Origin: DATGUN01 sp035301285
GTDB lineage: Bacteria > Bacillota > Bacilli > Bacillales > Amphibacillaceae
Direction of reading: 5' to 3'
DNA length: 64,000 bases
Assembly (NCBI GenBank): GCA_035301285.1
Contig: DATGUN010000018.1
Location: forward strand, 1-64,000
Positions within the stretch are counted from its first letter, which is position 1, and each line of letters opens with the position of its first letter. The notes beneath the pieces are model-generated. The model had not been told where the DNA came from and did not search any database. It saw nothing but the letters and a program-made list of their open reading frames with translations. Positions 54,042 through 62,622 of this stretch are shown here, one piece after another. Both the position numbers and the translations under genes were made by a program.

Positions 54042-54626
54042 TTGAAAAAAGTCATAAAACGAATCAACAAACAAAAAGTCGCATCACACATTGATATATT
54101 TGCAAAAGCATTGATGGAAAATGGTAAACCGACCGGCCTCAATCTGAACATCGAAAACTTTCTCCATGGGATAGTCGAAAACAACCTACCTGCTAATGAA
54201 CTAGAAGGACACATCCACGATCTCATGCGTGTGGCCATAAATGGTCAGCTTCAACAAACGGAAAACGTCTTGCGTTATTTCCTCGGTCGTGGAATAGGTT
54301 CAACCCCTGCGGGTGATGACCACGTCATAGGTCTTCTCGGGATACATGCATTGACTGGAACCCTTCATCCTGATTTTATCCAAACGGTCAAACATCTCAC
54401 AGAAACGGAATCGATCACGACAAGAGCCGGCCTTTATTATCTGCATCATGCGCTAGATGGTGAATTTTTACCACCGTTTGCACGCATTTTAGACAATCTT
54501 GAAGCTGGAGAGCGCAACAATCTTCAAGAGCAGATTTCACAGGTGCTTCCTATCGGTCACACATCAGGCATCGATACGATATTCGGCATGCTGATTGGGA
54601 TGTGGAACATCAAGAACAAGCCATAA
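54042..54626 (+). CDS. DUF2877 (AllH/YlbF-like) protein, short
   Basis: A 194-residue protein with the DUF2877 core GRGIGSTPAGDDHVIGLLG and IGHTSGIDTIFGMLIG. The family includes YlbF/AllH of oxamate carbamoyltransferase; usual members are about 260-290 residues, so about 70-90 N-terminal residues are missing. The apparent start is TTG 54042, 10 nt after AAGGAG, directly after the minisatellite. Partner genes (FdrA/YlbE) are absent. It may be a truncated remnant or a short but working version. Confidence 0.65.
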   Translation: MKKVIKRINKQKVASHIDIFAKALMENGKPTGLNLNIENFLHGIVENNLPANELEGHIHDLMRVAINGQLQQTENVLRYFLGRGIGSTPAGDDHVIGLLGIHALTGTLHPDFIQTVKHLTETESITTRAGLYYLHHALDGEFLPPFARILDNLEAGERNNLQEQISQVLPIGHTSGIDTIFGMLIGMWNIKNKP

Positions 54627-54684
54627 GGATATAACTCCCCCGGTGCAAATTCCTGATCATAGCACATCCCATTGAAATCCCTTT

Positions 54685-56754
54685 TTATACTCGATCCCAA
54701 AAACGTTGCTTACCGATTGCCTGGATAAATTGCTCCGAAAAATTTGTGTTATTAGCAGCAAAAACGACGCCCGACAGATTATTATCCTCCACATCATCGA
54801 AATAGGACTGTCCTGTTTTTGCGACCCCAATCGGTTTGAAGTGCTGATACCCTTCATTGATGTATTCCATGACATTCTGATCGAACATCAGCTGATCTTT
54901 CATCGTTCCACCCACAATATAATAAGAATCATAAAGGACAGGATATTTAGAGATGAATGTTTCATCAACTTCAATCTCAATACCGTCCGAACCTTTGACA
55001 ACCCCCAGATTTTCACTGACGACTTCCATAAATACCCCTTGTTTCTCCATTGCTTTCAATACATTTTTGACTTCATTGCCGTCAAACTCATTTCCGATGA
55101 TAATCGCCACTTTTTGGGTGTATGCCGTATGTGGCATGCTCGATTCACTGAGTGTCGGGGTGCTTGCTGATACATCTACATGGTTCCCTTTCGGAGGGTT
55201 CACCCCGATATTTTCAGCAATCGCCGTTGCCATGCCAATATCCACATTACCGAACATATCAACAACTTGCTGTCTGACCGATTTACTTTTTACATATCCA
55301 AGGTGAAAATTGAACGTCTCGATGATTTGTTGCTGCTCGATTTCTGTCATACTGTTCCAGAACAACCGCGCCTGTGAAAAAAAGTCGTAAAACGAATCCC
55401 CTGGTCGTTCACGCGTTATCTCGCCTTCCACTTTGTCAGGATAATGGGTATATCCCCCTTCTTCAAACGTTGCTTCTTCCGGTGTATTGCCTGCCATGGA
55501 ATTCTCATGGTAGTGGATGGCATCTGTATCGACACGATACTTGGAATAGCTATCACGTTCATTTGTATTCACTTCTGAGACTGGTTTATTGATCGGTATC
55601 TCATTGATATTTCCTGTACCCAGGCGATGATAATCGGTATCTCTATACGCAAATGACCGACCTTGCAGGACGGGGTCATTGGTGAAGTCAATTCCGGGGA
55701 CAACAGTCGACGGATCAAAAGAAACTTGCTCTTCTTCCGCAAAATGATTATCAACAAGCCGGTTTAAAGTCATTTTTCCGATGATATCGACAGGAATCAC
55801 ATTTTCCGGCCATAATTTCGTATCATCCAAAATATCAAAATCATACTTGAACTGATCTTTCTCATTGATCAATTGGACACCCAGTTCATATTCGGGATAA
55901 GCGCCGCGTTTGATGGCTTCATGTAAATCACGCCTGTGGAAATCGGGATCCACTCCCCCGATATAGTTTACTTCATCCAACATCAGCGAATGAAATCCAA
56001 GTACGGGTTTCCACACAAACCGTACAAACGTGGACTTTCCATCTTCATTGATAAAACGAAATGTATTGACTGGCCAGGCTTCCATCATACGCCAACTTCT
56101 TGGTCGCCCGCGATGCGACATCAACCACATGATGAAATGTGCGATTTCCTGGTTGTTGGCAACATAATCCCATGCATGATCATGAGCTACGGTCGCTTGA
56201 GGTACATCCGTTTGAGGATGTGGTTTAACAGCATGTACAAAATCAGCAAATTTCATCGCATCCATGACTGAAAAAACAGCGAATGAAAGCGCTAGATTAT
56301 CATAATTACCTTCTTCTGTGTAAAATTTCGTTGCAAAACCACGGATATCTATTGCCGTATCTTTCGAGCCTTTACTGCCGATAAAATTGGAGAAACGAAC
56401 AAATACAGGCGTTTTTATGCCTGGGGTCTGAAGGAAACCGGCTTTCGTGACATGGCTCATCGATTTGTATAACTCAAATTCACCATACGCCCCGTCCCCT
56501 CTGGCATGTACAACCTTTTCCGGTATGCGCTCCCGATTGAAATGGGATTGCTTTTTGTAAAAGTGAAAATCCTGAAAAAGTGTAGGACCACGTTTTCCGG
56601 CACGGAGTGACCAACGATCATTGGAAACCTTCGTCCCACCGTCCGTCGACAATTTACTTCCCGGTCCCGTATTTTTCTCATGATGTTCTTGCATCTGTTT
56701 CTGTTTACGATTATCATCTTGTTCTCCGTTTTTATGATGATTATTTTTGTCCAT
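54685..56754 (-). CDS. katE: Large-subunit catalase (KatE/HPII type), divergent active site
   Basis: A 689-residue clade 2 heme catalase with a C-terminal class I glutamine-amidotransferase-like domain (from about 545). The distal His is His83 (VVHARGDGAYG), the distal Ser is Ser122 (VRFSN) and the proximal Tyr is Tyr370 (RSFAYRDT, with Arg366). Where normal catalases have GNNTP or GNNIP with the catalytic Asn, this protein reads NLALSFAVFSVMDA: both Asn are replaced (Leu156, Ser157). Otherwise the fold is intact. The start is ATG 54754-side (56754) after TTAGGTGATTGAAC. Activity may be reduced or altered. Confidence 0.88.
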   Translation of the reverse strand: MDKNNHHKNGEQDDNRKQKQMQEHHEKNTGPGSKLSTDGGTKVSNDRWSLRAGKRGPTLFQDFHFYKKQSHFNRERIPEKVVHARGDGAYGEFELYKSMSHVTKAGFLQTPGIKTPVFVRFSNFIGSKGSKDTAIDIRGFATKFYTEEGNYDNLALSFAVFSVMDAMKFADFVHAVKPHPQTDVPQATVAHDHAWDYVANNQEIAHFIMWLMSHRGRPRSWRMMEAWPVNTFRFINEDGKSTFVRFVWKPVLGFHSLMLDEVNYIGGVDPDFHRRDLHEAIKRGAYPEYELGVQLINEKDQFKYDFDILDDTKLWPENVIPVDIIGKMTLNRLVDNHFAEEEQVSFDPSTVVPGIDFTNDPVLQGRSFAYRDTDYHRLGTGNINEIPINKPVSEVNTNERDSYSKYRVDTDAIHYHENSMAGNTPEEATFEEGGYTHYPDKVEGEITRERPGDSFYDFFSQARLFWNSMTEIEQQQIIETFNFHLGYVKSKSVRQQVVDMFGNVDIGMATAIAENIGVNPPKGNHVDVSASTPTLSESSMPHTAYTQKVAIIIGNEFDGNEVKNVLKAMEKQGVFMEVVSENLGVVKGSDGIEIEVDETFISKYPVLYDSYYIVGGTMKDQLMFDQNVMEYINEGYQHFKPIGVAKTGQSYFDDVEDNNLSGVVFAANNTNFSEQFIQAIGKQRFWDRV

Positions 56755-56782
56755 GTTCAATCACCTAACCTTTATTGAGAGT

Positions 56783-56807
56783 TGTCACACGTTATCATTG
56801 TGTGACA
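56783..56807. promoter_or_regulatory. Perfect inverted repeat upstream of katE
   Basis: TGTCACAC and GTGTGACA form an 8-bp palindrome with a 9-nt spacer, 29 bp before the katE start. It may be an operator or a leader hairpin; it is not a PerR box. Confidence 0.45.
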
Positions 56808-57036
56808 TTAAATGTTCTTTATTCATATCATTCATTTTAACTGACTTCTTTCTGCCAATTCCTGCGACGAATTTCCCGTGCATACGTCTAAGTAATAGAG
56901 TTATAATGAACTGGAATCATAGAATTCCATTTTCATATACCTAGAAGCATTTATTGACCGTATGAGTGACATTAGAAGAAAAGGCACACTCAGTCAATGA
57001 ACATTATCCAGTCTTTTACAAAGGAGGCTGATGTGA

Positions 57037-57564
57037 TTGCCGGATAAAGCGATGCATCAAGAACAGATCATCAATTGGTATGACGACTATAGCATGCCGA
57101 TTTTCAAATATATTTTAAAAATGCTCAAAGATGCCGAACAAGCTGAAGATTTAACCCAAGACACTTTTATCAAAGCGTATAAATACTTAATGAAAGATAA
57201 AGACGTTACATATCCCAAAACATTTTTATACCGGATTGCCCACAATTTGACCATTGATTACATTCGGAAAAAAGCTCCGATTCGTATGATGGCTGATTTC
57301 TTTACACAACAAAAAGATGCCGGACCTTCGATTGAATCGATCATTGAAATAAAAGAAACGTCACAGGAACTCTACGATGTCCTATCCAATTTGAAGTCGA
57401 CCTATCGCAGTGCCATCATATTGCGTAAAATCGATGGGTTTTCAGTCAAAGAGACCGCACACATATTACAATGGTCTGAGAGTAAAGTGAAGTCGACGTT
57501 ATCGCGAGGATTACAGGCATTGGAAAAGGAATTAGACAAAGGTGGTGTCATCCATGAGACATAA
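57037..57564 (+). CDS. ECF-type RNA polymerase sigma factor
   Basis: A 175-residue group 4 sigma factor. Region 2 is AEQAEDLTQDTFIKAYKYL with FLYRIAHNLTIDYIR, and region 4 is IDGFSVKETAHILQWSESKVKSTLSRGL (motifs in two parts). The start is TTG 57037, 9 nt after AAAGGAGG. The next gene, a membrane protein with anti-sigma layout, overlaps by 11 nt, and a surface deacetylase follows; together they look like a cell-envelope stress module. Confidence 0.9.
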   Translation: MPDKAMHQEQIINWYDDYSMPIFKYILKMLKDAEQAEDLTQDTFIKAYKYLMKDKDVTYPKTFLYRIAHNLTIDYIRKKAPIRMMADFFTQQKDAGPSIESIIEIKETSQELYDVLSNLKSTYRSAIILRKIDGFSVKETAHILQWSESKVKSTLSRGLQALEKELDKGGVIHET

Positions 57565-58657
57565 TAAGCACATCGAAGAAAAACTAAACCAATTGAATGA
57601 AGGGATCACCTGGAAACATGAACGTCAAAAACATGTTCGCAGGCGACTTGTACGTGAGATGGAACATGGCGGAAAAACAACAGGCACCTTTTTTAAACGA
57701 AAACTTATTCCAGCATTTTCACTTCTTCTCCTTATCACAGTTGTATCGATGCTATTCTTGAGCGAATTCACAAGTCAGGATGTGGCCAAAAAAGGATTTC
57801 AACCATCACCTAGTATGGGTGACCGGCCCTCACAGATCGTTCATGATCAAGAAAATAATGATGAGAAAGAGGAAGATGAAACAACGCCTGATAACGATCA
57901 TGAAAAAACACGTGATCATAATGATGAACAACAGCAAGAGACACCCGAGGAAAATAATGACACAGACACAAGTTCCGAAACTGACGATAGCCATGAAGCT
58001 GAAGATGAAAGTAAATCGGATGACCGCATCCTTTCGGAGCAAGAGGTACTTCAAGCCATTGAAAATGAAATGTCATCTGGCTTGGATGTCAGACTTCCTG
58101 ATAGCCTTCCACTTGGAGAGGGACAACATTTAACAGCTACCACCAAGTCGGGGACAGATCATTATGAGGTTACGTTCTATGCACATAACCAACCTATTCC
58201 GATCAACAACAAGCTACTCTTCAGTGATGACAATCCAGCAACCGTGGTAGCCCGTGTCACAGTGACACAATTCGATACACAAGAGGAAGCGGATGATGAG
58301 GTTTCATACGAAGAATTTGATGAAGAATCCGGTAAAGAAGTAGATCTAAGCAACGAACTATCCGGTTATCAAGATGCAGGTGCAGGTTCCATATCGACCG
58401 GATTCAATATGGGACGTTGGGCACTGGCGACAAAGTCTTCCACCGAAAACGCCGAAAAAAGTGAAACGCTTGCTAAAGAGTCTATCGAATATTTACAAGA
58501 TCACGTACTGCCGATTCCGAAGCAAAATGGATATGCCCATCTAGATGCAGAAAATAATGATAACCGCATTATATGGGAAAAAGAAACCACCGTGTATACC
58601 ATCGATCAAGTTGCTAATCCGATGGATGCACTCGATATCGCGACAGATTACCCATAA
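57554..58657 (+). CDS. Probable membrane-bound anti-sigma factor
   Basis: A 367-residue single-pass protein: a basic cytoplasmic part (1-46), one helix (LIPAFSLLLLITVVSMLFL), an extremely acidic linker (about 85-150, rich in Glu, Asp and Asn) and an extracytoplasmic domain of about 200 residues with no recognised motif. Position and 11-nt overlap with the ECF sigma gene indicate an anti-sigma factor. There is no zinc HxxxCxxC motif. The start is ATG 57554, after AAAGGTGGTG. Confidence 0.75.
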   Translation: MRHNKHIEEKLNQLNEGITWKHERQKHVRRRLVREMEHGGKTTGTFFKRKLIPAFSLLLLITVVSMLFLSEFTSQDVAKKGFQPSPSMGDRPSQIVHDQENNDEKEEDETTPDNDHEKTRDHNDEQQQETPEENNDTDTSSETDDSHEAEDESKSDDRILSEQEVLQAIENEMSSGLDVRLPDSLPLGEGQHLTATTKSGTDHYEVTFYAHNQPIPINNKLLFSDDNPATVVARVTVTQFDTQEEADDEVSYEEFDEESGKEVDLSNELSGYQDAGAGSISTGFNMGRWALATKSSTENAEKSETLAKESIEYLQDHVLPIPKQNGYAHLDAENNDNRIIWEKETTVYTIDQVANPMDALDIATDYP

Positions 58658-58731
58658 TAATATGCAGCCAATCTATGAAAACAACATTCTTTCATGCCAT
58701 AATAGAGAAAGTAAAAAGGGGACATCACACC

Positions 58732-60222
58732 ATGTTAAAACGCATCACAACATTGGGGTGGCTGATGATTGCCATGATAGTTTTCCTGGTTTTGACAGGG
58801 ATGAATCATTTAACACACGATAAGCCAAAACAAGCAGCCAACCAATTCGAACGAGAGACTGAAGTACATCCAAAAGAGAAAATCCCCAGTCAATACCCTG
58901 ACATACACATATTGCTGGAAACAAAAGAAACAGATGCGTACCATCTATCCATCGAAACACCTGTTACAAAGAGTGACGTCATCAACACAGAACTAAAAGA
59001 CTGGATTGAAAGACAAAAAGACCATTTCATAGAAAAATCCGATCAAGAAGAGGATTCAACATTACATATCGGAGTCACCATCACTCAGATAACAGACAGC
59101 TATTATCAGATACAATTTAAAACAGAGAAAGCAAATGAAGGTACACAGACTGAAATGTTTAACGTCGATATTGAAAATGACCGCATTTTGACCCCTGGTG
59201 ATGTACTCGACATGGATGATAGTACGCTTCATACGATTTTGCAACAAGCCAAAGAGAACAAGGGTGATTCAAACATCCCAGATGACCGGTTGGAAGAAAT
59301 GGTCAATGATCCTGATACATGGAATTGGGGGATCAACAGTGATGTCTTAACGTTATATCCAGATGTGGCTGATGATTCCGGAAATACAATAACAACATCA
59401 GTTGATATACCCCTTGATTCTTTGTATTTGCACGCTGCAGATGACATTGTTGATATCATTGATATGCCAGAAGAACAAGTACAGGATATGGAAAAGGCTG
59501 TCCAAGCTGAAAAAGAGCGCATCGAACGTGAGAAGAAGAAAAAAGAAGAAGAGCAAGCAGCCAAGGAAAAAGCGAAACAAGAAGCAAAAAACAATAAAGC
59601 GGCAGATAAAAACGAGAAGTATGTCGCATTGACCTTTGACGATGGACCAAGCTCTGAAGTGACACCCCGTGTACTGGATACATTAGCAAAACACGGCGCA
59701 GTGGCAACCTTTTTCATGCTTGGCACTGAAGTGGAGGCACACCCTGAAACGGCTAAACAAGTAGCGAACGCGGGACATGAAATCGGGAACCATACAAAAA
59801 ATCATACAGATCTAACAACGCTCAGTCCTGAAGGTATCCAGTCGGAAATCAACGATACGAGCAATACCATCGAACAAGCAACCGGAACAAGACCCTACCT
59901 GGTCAGGGCACCATACGGCGCATACAATGATTCAGTCATTCAAACGATTGCAGCTAATGGAGATGCTCTTGCCCTTTGGTCCGTTGATTCAAAAGATTGG
60001 CAGAGTCGGAACGCCAATGCAGTATATAACGAGGTGTTGCAAAACGTCACGTCCGGTTCCATTGTATTAATGCACGATATTCACCCTACAACAGCGGATG
60101 CCCTTGATGATTTATTGACTTCATTGGAGGAACGCGGGTACCAATTTATCACCGTATCTCAGCTTCTGGAAAGGCAAGGTTCTGACGGATCCGGTCCTTT
60201 TTATGGATATACCAAAAAATAG
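58732..60222 (+). CDS. Membrane-anchored polysaccharide deacetylase (PdaC-like)
   Basis: A 496-residue protein with a membrane helix (about 8-28), a DUF4163/DUF3298-type domain (about 50-250), a Lys/Glu coiled-coil spacer (about 255-300) and a NodB deacetylase domain. NodB motifs: TFDDGPSSEV (motif 1), HEIGNHTKNH (His pair, motif 2), RAPYGAYND (motif 3) and LMHDIHP (motif 5). This is the layout of B. subtilis PdaC, which deacetylates peptidoglycan. Start ATG 58732 follows AAGGGG. It probably belongs to the sigma factor's regulon and operon. A terminator follows. Confidence 0.88.
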   Translation: MLKRITTLGWLMIAMIVFLVLTGMNHLTHDKPKQAANQFERETEVHPKEKIPSQYPDIHILLETKETDAYHLSIETPVTKSDVINTELKDWIERQKDHFIEKSDQEEDSTLHIGVTITQITDSYYQIQFKTEKANEGTQTEMFNVDIENDRILTPGDVLDMDDSTLHTILQQAKENKGDSNIPDDRLEEMVNDPDTWNWGINSDVLTLYPDVADDSGNTITTSVDIPLDSLYLHAADDIVDIIDMPEEQVQDMEKAVQAEKERIEREKKKKEEEQAAKEKAKQEAKNNKAADKNEKYVALTFDDGPSSEVTPRVLDTLAKHGAVATFFMLGTEVEAHPETAKQVANAGHEIGNHTKNHTDLTTLSPEGIQSEINDTSNTIEQATGTRPYLVRAPYGAYNDSVIQTIAANGDALALWSVDSKDWQSRNANAVYNEVLQNVTSGSIVLMHDIHPTTADALDDLLTSLEERGYQFITVSQLLERQGSDGSGPFYGYTKK

Positions 60223-60233
60223 ACTCATAGAAA

Positions 60234-60274
60234 AGCCTGATCACTCACCCAAAATACGGATAAGCGATCAGGCT
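60234..60274. terminator. Bidirectional terminator
   Basis: AGCCTGATC and GATCAGGCT pair around a 23-nt loop between the convergent deacetylase and hydrolase genes; A-rich and T-rich flanks are present. Confidence 0.65.
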
Positions 60275-60332
60275 GTTTGATTCAACCTTGGTTAAACAAT
60301 ACAAATACCCTGATTGTTAAAATCTCTTTCAA

Positions 60333-61265
60333 TCATGATTCCATAACATGGCTCACAAAGTTTATGATACCGGACTCCACTTCATCACGAATGGCGCGGT
60401 GATTATGAATTTCGTGGCGGAATCCTGAATATAATTTCGTCGTCACCTCATGCCCAGTTTCAGTGAGCCAGTTTGATACAGCATAGACCCCTTCTCCATA
60501 TCCACCGACTGGATCTTGATCGCCAGCGATATTGTACACGGGAATCTGTGCGGGGACTTTTTCAGCCCACTCGGTACCGACAATCGTTACCATCATCATG
60601 GCAAAATCATGTAGTGAACGAACATTCGGTGGTGAGGTGAAATTATTAAATGGGTCATTCGCATGATCGCTGACGACATCAGGATCACTGCTGACCCAGT
60701 CATTTGGTGTATTCGGCGCTTCAATCCGTTCTGTCATCCAACCAAGCAACTGATCGACGTATTTCGGATCCACTACCTCACCATTTCCCGCATCCATTTC
60801 ATTTTTAAGTGTTGCAGCGACTTCCTTGGCCACAGGGAACACGCCCGAAGTTCCACATATGATGAGTCCTGCCATACCTTCACCGTATTTAGCTGCATAA
60901 ATTCTCGCAATCATCGATCCCATGCTATGGCCGAACATGAAATAAGGGATATCGGGATGGGCTTCTTGGACAATTCCCCGGAGTGTATGTTCATCTTCTG
61001 CCATCGTCATATGACCCTTGTCTCCCCAATCACTCCAATTCCCCGAGTCAAAAGCTGTTTTACCATGCCCGACATGATCATCTGCCGCAACAACAAACCC
61101 TGCTTCGTTCAGCGTCAAGATCATATGCAAATAACGTCTGGAATGTTCACCGAAACCATGAACGATTTGAATGACTCCTCTCGGTTTGCGGATAGGTGTG
61201 TATATCCAGCCTTTAACCGTTTCCTTTTCGTTAAAAGATGTAAAACTGACCTCTTGAATAGCCAT
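60333..61265 (-). CDS. Alpha/beta hydrolase, monoacylglycerol-lipase-like
   Basis: A 310-residue cytosolic alpha/beta hydrolase (Hydrolase_4, serine aminopeptidase S33 type). The nucleophile elbow is GHSMGSMIAR; the oxyanion turn is VHGFGEHSRRY; the late His is in GFRHEIHN and an Asp in NIAGDQDPVGG. Members hydrolyse lysophospholipids or monoacylglycerols. The start follows AGAAGGAGGATAAC. It is monocistronic. Confidence 0.9.
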   Translation of the reverse strand: MAIQEVSFTSFNEKETVKGWIYTPIRKPRGVIQIVHGFGEHSRRYLHMILTLNEAGFVVAADDHVGHGKTAFDSGNWSDWGDKGHMTMAEDEHTLRGIVQEAHPDIPYFMFGHSMGSMIARIYAAKYGEGMAGLIICGTSGVFPVAKEVAATLKNEMDAGNGEVVDPKYVDQLLGWMTERIEAPNTPNDWVSSDPDVVSDHANDPFNNFTSPPNVRSLHDFAMMMVTIVGTEWAEKVPAQIPVYNIAGDQDPVGGYGEGVYAVSNWLTETGHEVTTKLYSGFRHEIHNHRAIRDEVESGIINFVSHVMES

Positions 61266-61399
61266 GTTATCCTCCTTCTATTGTCAAATGCCATCTGATT
61301 GAATGTGCTATGTTAGATCGGCAAAGTAAATACCACTTATCTTTATACATACTGAATGCACTTTCTGAAAAACATGTCATGCGTTCATGCACACTGGAA

Positions 61400-61714
61400 C
61401 TACTCAAGTACAACCGCCGTCCCATACGCAATGACTTCAGAAGCCATGCTCATTATTTCGGACGTTTGATAGCGCATCCCGACAATGGCGTTTGCGCCTC
61501 TTTCTTCAGCTTCCCGGATCATACGTTTCACAGCGATATGCCTTGCTTTTTTCATGAGACCTGAATAATCGTCAATTTCCCCGCCGATCAAATTTTTAAT
61601 ACCAGCACCTATATCATGTCCGATATTTTTGGCTTCGACAGTGCTCCCCTGAACCAAACCCTTTACTTCGGTTACACCCTTTCCTGGTACATCATCCGTC
61701 GTCACAATAAGCAT
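61400..61714 (-). CDS. YbjQ family (UPF0145) protein
   Basis: A 104-residue protein of the YbjQ/YdfR family, described as heavy-metal-binding domain proteins that form pentameric rings. MLIVTTDDVPGKGVTEVKGLV, the GANAIVGMRYQTSEI segment and the ending AYGTAVV are characteristic. The start follows GGGGGAGGAATCGT. Function is unknown. Confidence 0.92.
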   Translation of the reverse strand: MLIVTTDDVPGKGVTEVKGLVQGSTVEAKNIGHDIGAGIKNLIGGEIDDYSGLMKKARHIAVKRMIREAEERGANAIVGMRYQTSEIMSMASEVIAYGTAVVLE

Positions 61715-61774
61715 ACGATTCCTCCCCCTGAATCAATCGTTTGTTGCTTGATTAAAAAGGCCTTGCTCTTGTCA

Positions 61775-62092
61775 TCACTCGGACTGTTTGACCATGACAG
61801 CATAGGCCCTGAAATTCCCGTCACTTACATTTTTTACTCCAAAATCTTCATCAGCGGCAATTGAAAACGTATCTCCCGCCGCGCAATCATATCGGTCACC
61901 ATCAATCATAAATTGGCCTTCCCCTTCGAACCCCATTATATAAAGATGACGATTGGGATGTTTGTGTGGAGGAAGTTCTTGGTCGGGCTTCAGATTTAAA
62001 ACAAAAACCGTTTCATTATTTTGCCTGAATAGATTATGTTTTGTAAACCGTTCATCAGCAAATGCCGTCTCTTGAATCCTCTTTTTTTCCAT
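61775..62092 (-). CDS. Small cupin-domain protein
   Basis: A 105-residue single cupin. The motif-1 segment is LPPHKHPNRHLYIMGFEGEG and motif 2 is GDTFSIAADEDFGVKN, where one His is replaced. The start is ATG 62092, six bases after GAGGGGGT; another ATG six bases earlier touches the ribosome binding site. It follows closely upstream of the YbjQ gene on the same strand (60 bp), so they may be co-transcribed. The reaction is unknown. Confidence 0.8.
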   Translation of the reverse strand: MEKKRIQETAFADERFTKHNLFRQNNETVFVLNLKPDQELPPHKHPNRHLYIMGFEGEGQFMIDGDRYDCAAGDTFSIAADEDFGVKNVSDGNFRAYAVMVKQSE

Positions 62093-62622
62093 TGTCATAC
62101 CCCCTCGTATAGTATATTTAGGCTTTCATTTTAGCCTATTCATTCTAACTAATTTTCCTTAAAGTAAAGCTTATTAATAACTCCGTTACCTTTCAGTGCT
62201 GGCGGACGCTTTCCGCGGGCACGGCTTGAGCCTCCTCGTTCGCCTAAACCGCTCACTGTGGGGTCTCAAGACTCGTGGGATTGCTCTATCGTTTATCCCA
62301 CCGAAACCATTTGCTGTTCCCGCAGGAGTCGCCGCCATCCGTTCCAGGTAACTTAGTTTGAACATTGCTAGATCATTAAGTGTTGCCAAAATGAACCTTG
62401 ATAATCAAATATTTAATTATTATTCTCTTGACATATCACCGCAGGTCTTTCCCGAAAATAGGTAGAGAATGCGTCTTTACAGAATATCTATCTAAAGTGT
62501 AGCAAAGCTTCTACATTTAATCCACATTGAGTCACGGTTCATATTGGGAGAACGATAGCTTGATCATGAAAAAGCACGCCTTCAGCTCTCGTATCAACAC
62601 CATATGATATCATTGTCATCTA
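62093..62622. other. 530-bp gene-free region holding a dispersed repeat
   Basis: Apart from the GC-rich repeat at 62195-62353, this region is AT-rich with no gene. The open frame at 62186-62389 falls inside the repeat and is an artefact of it. Confidence 0.6.
62195..62353. repeat. GC-rich dispersed Bacillaceae repeat element
   Basis: A 159-bp block much richer in GC than its surroundings. Its ends are imperfect inverted repeats: GGCGGACGCTTTCCGCGGG (62201-62219) against CCCGCAGGAGTCGCCGCC (62319-62336). Inner hairpins include TGGGAT/ATCCCA (62276-62300). From memory, sequences with the ends 'GCGGACGCTTTCCGCGGG' and 'CGCAGGAGTCGCC' recur many times between genes in Bacillaceae, giving false Arg/Ala/Pro-rich ORFs. 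It probably is a small non-autonomous mobile or structured RNA repeat. Confidence 0.75.

Noticed and set aside
62186..62389. Arg/Pro-rich 67-aa protein
   Set aside because: It lies inside a known type of dispersed GC-rich repeat and has no ribosome binding site.
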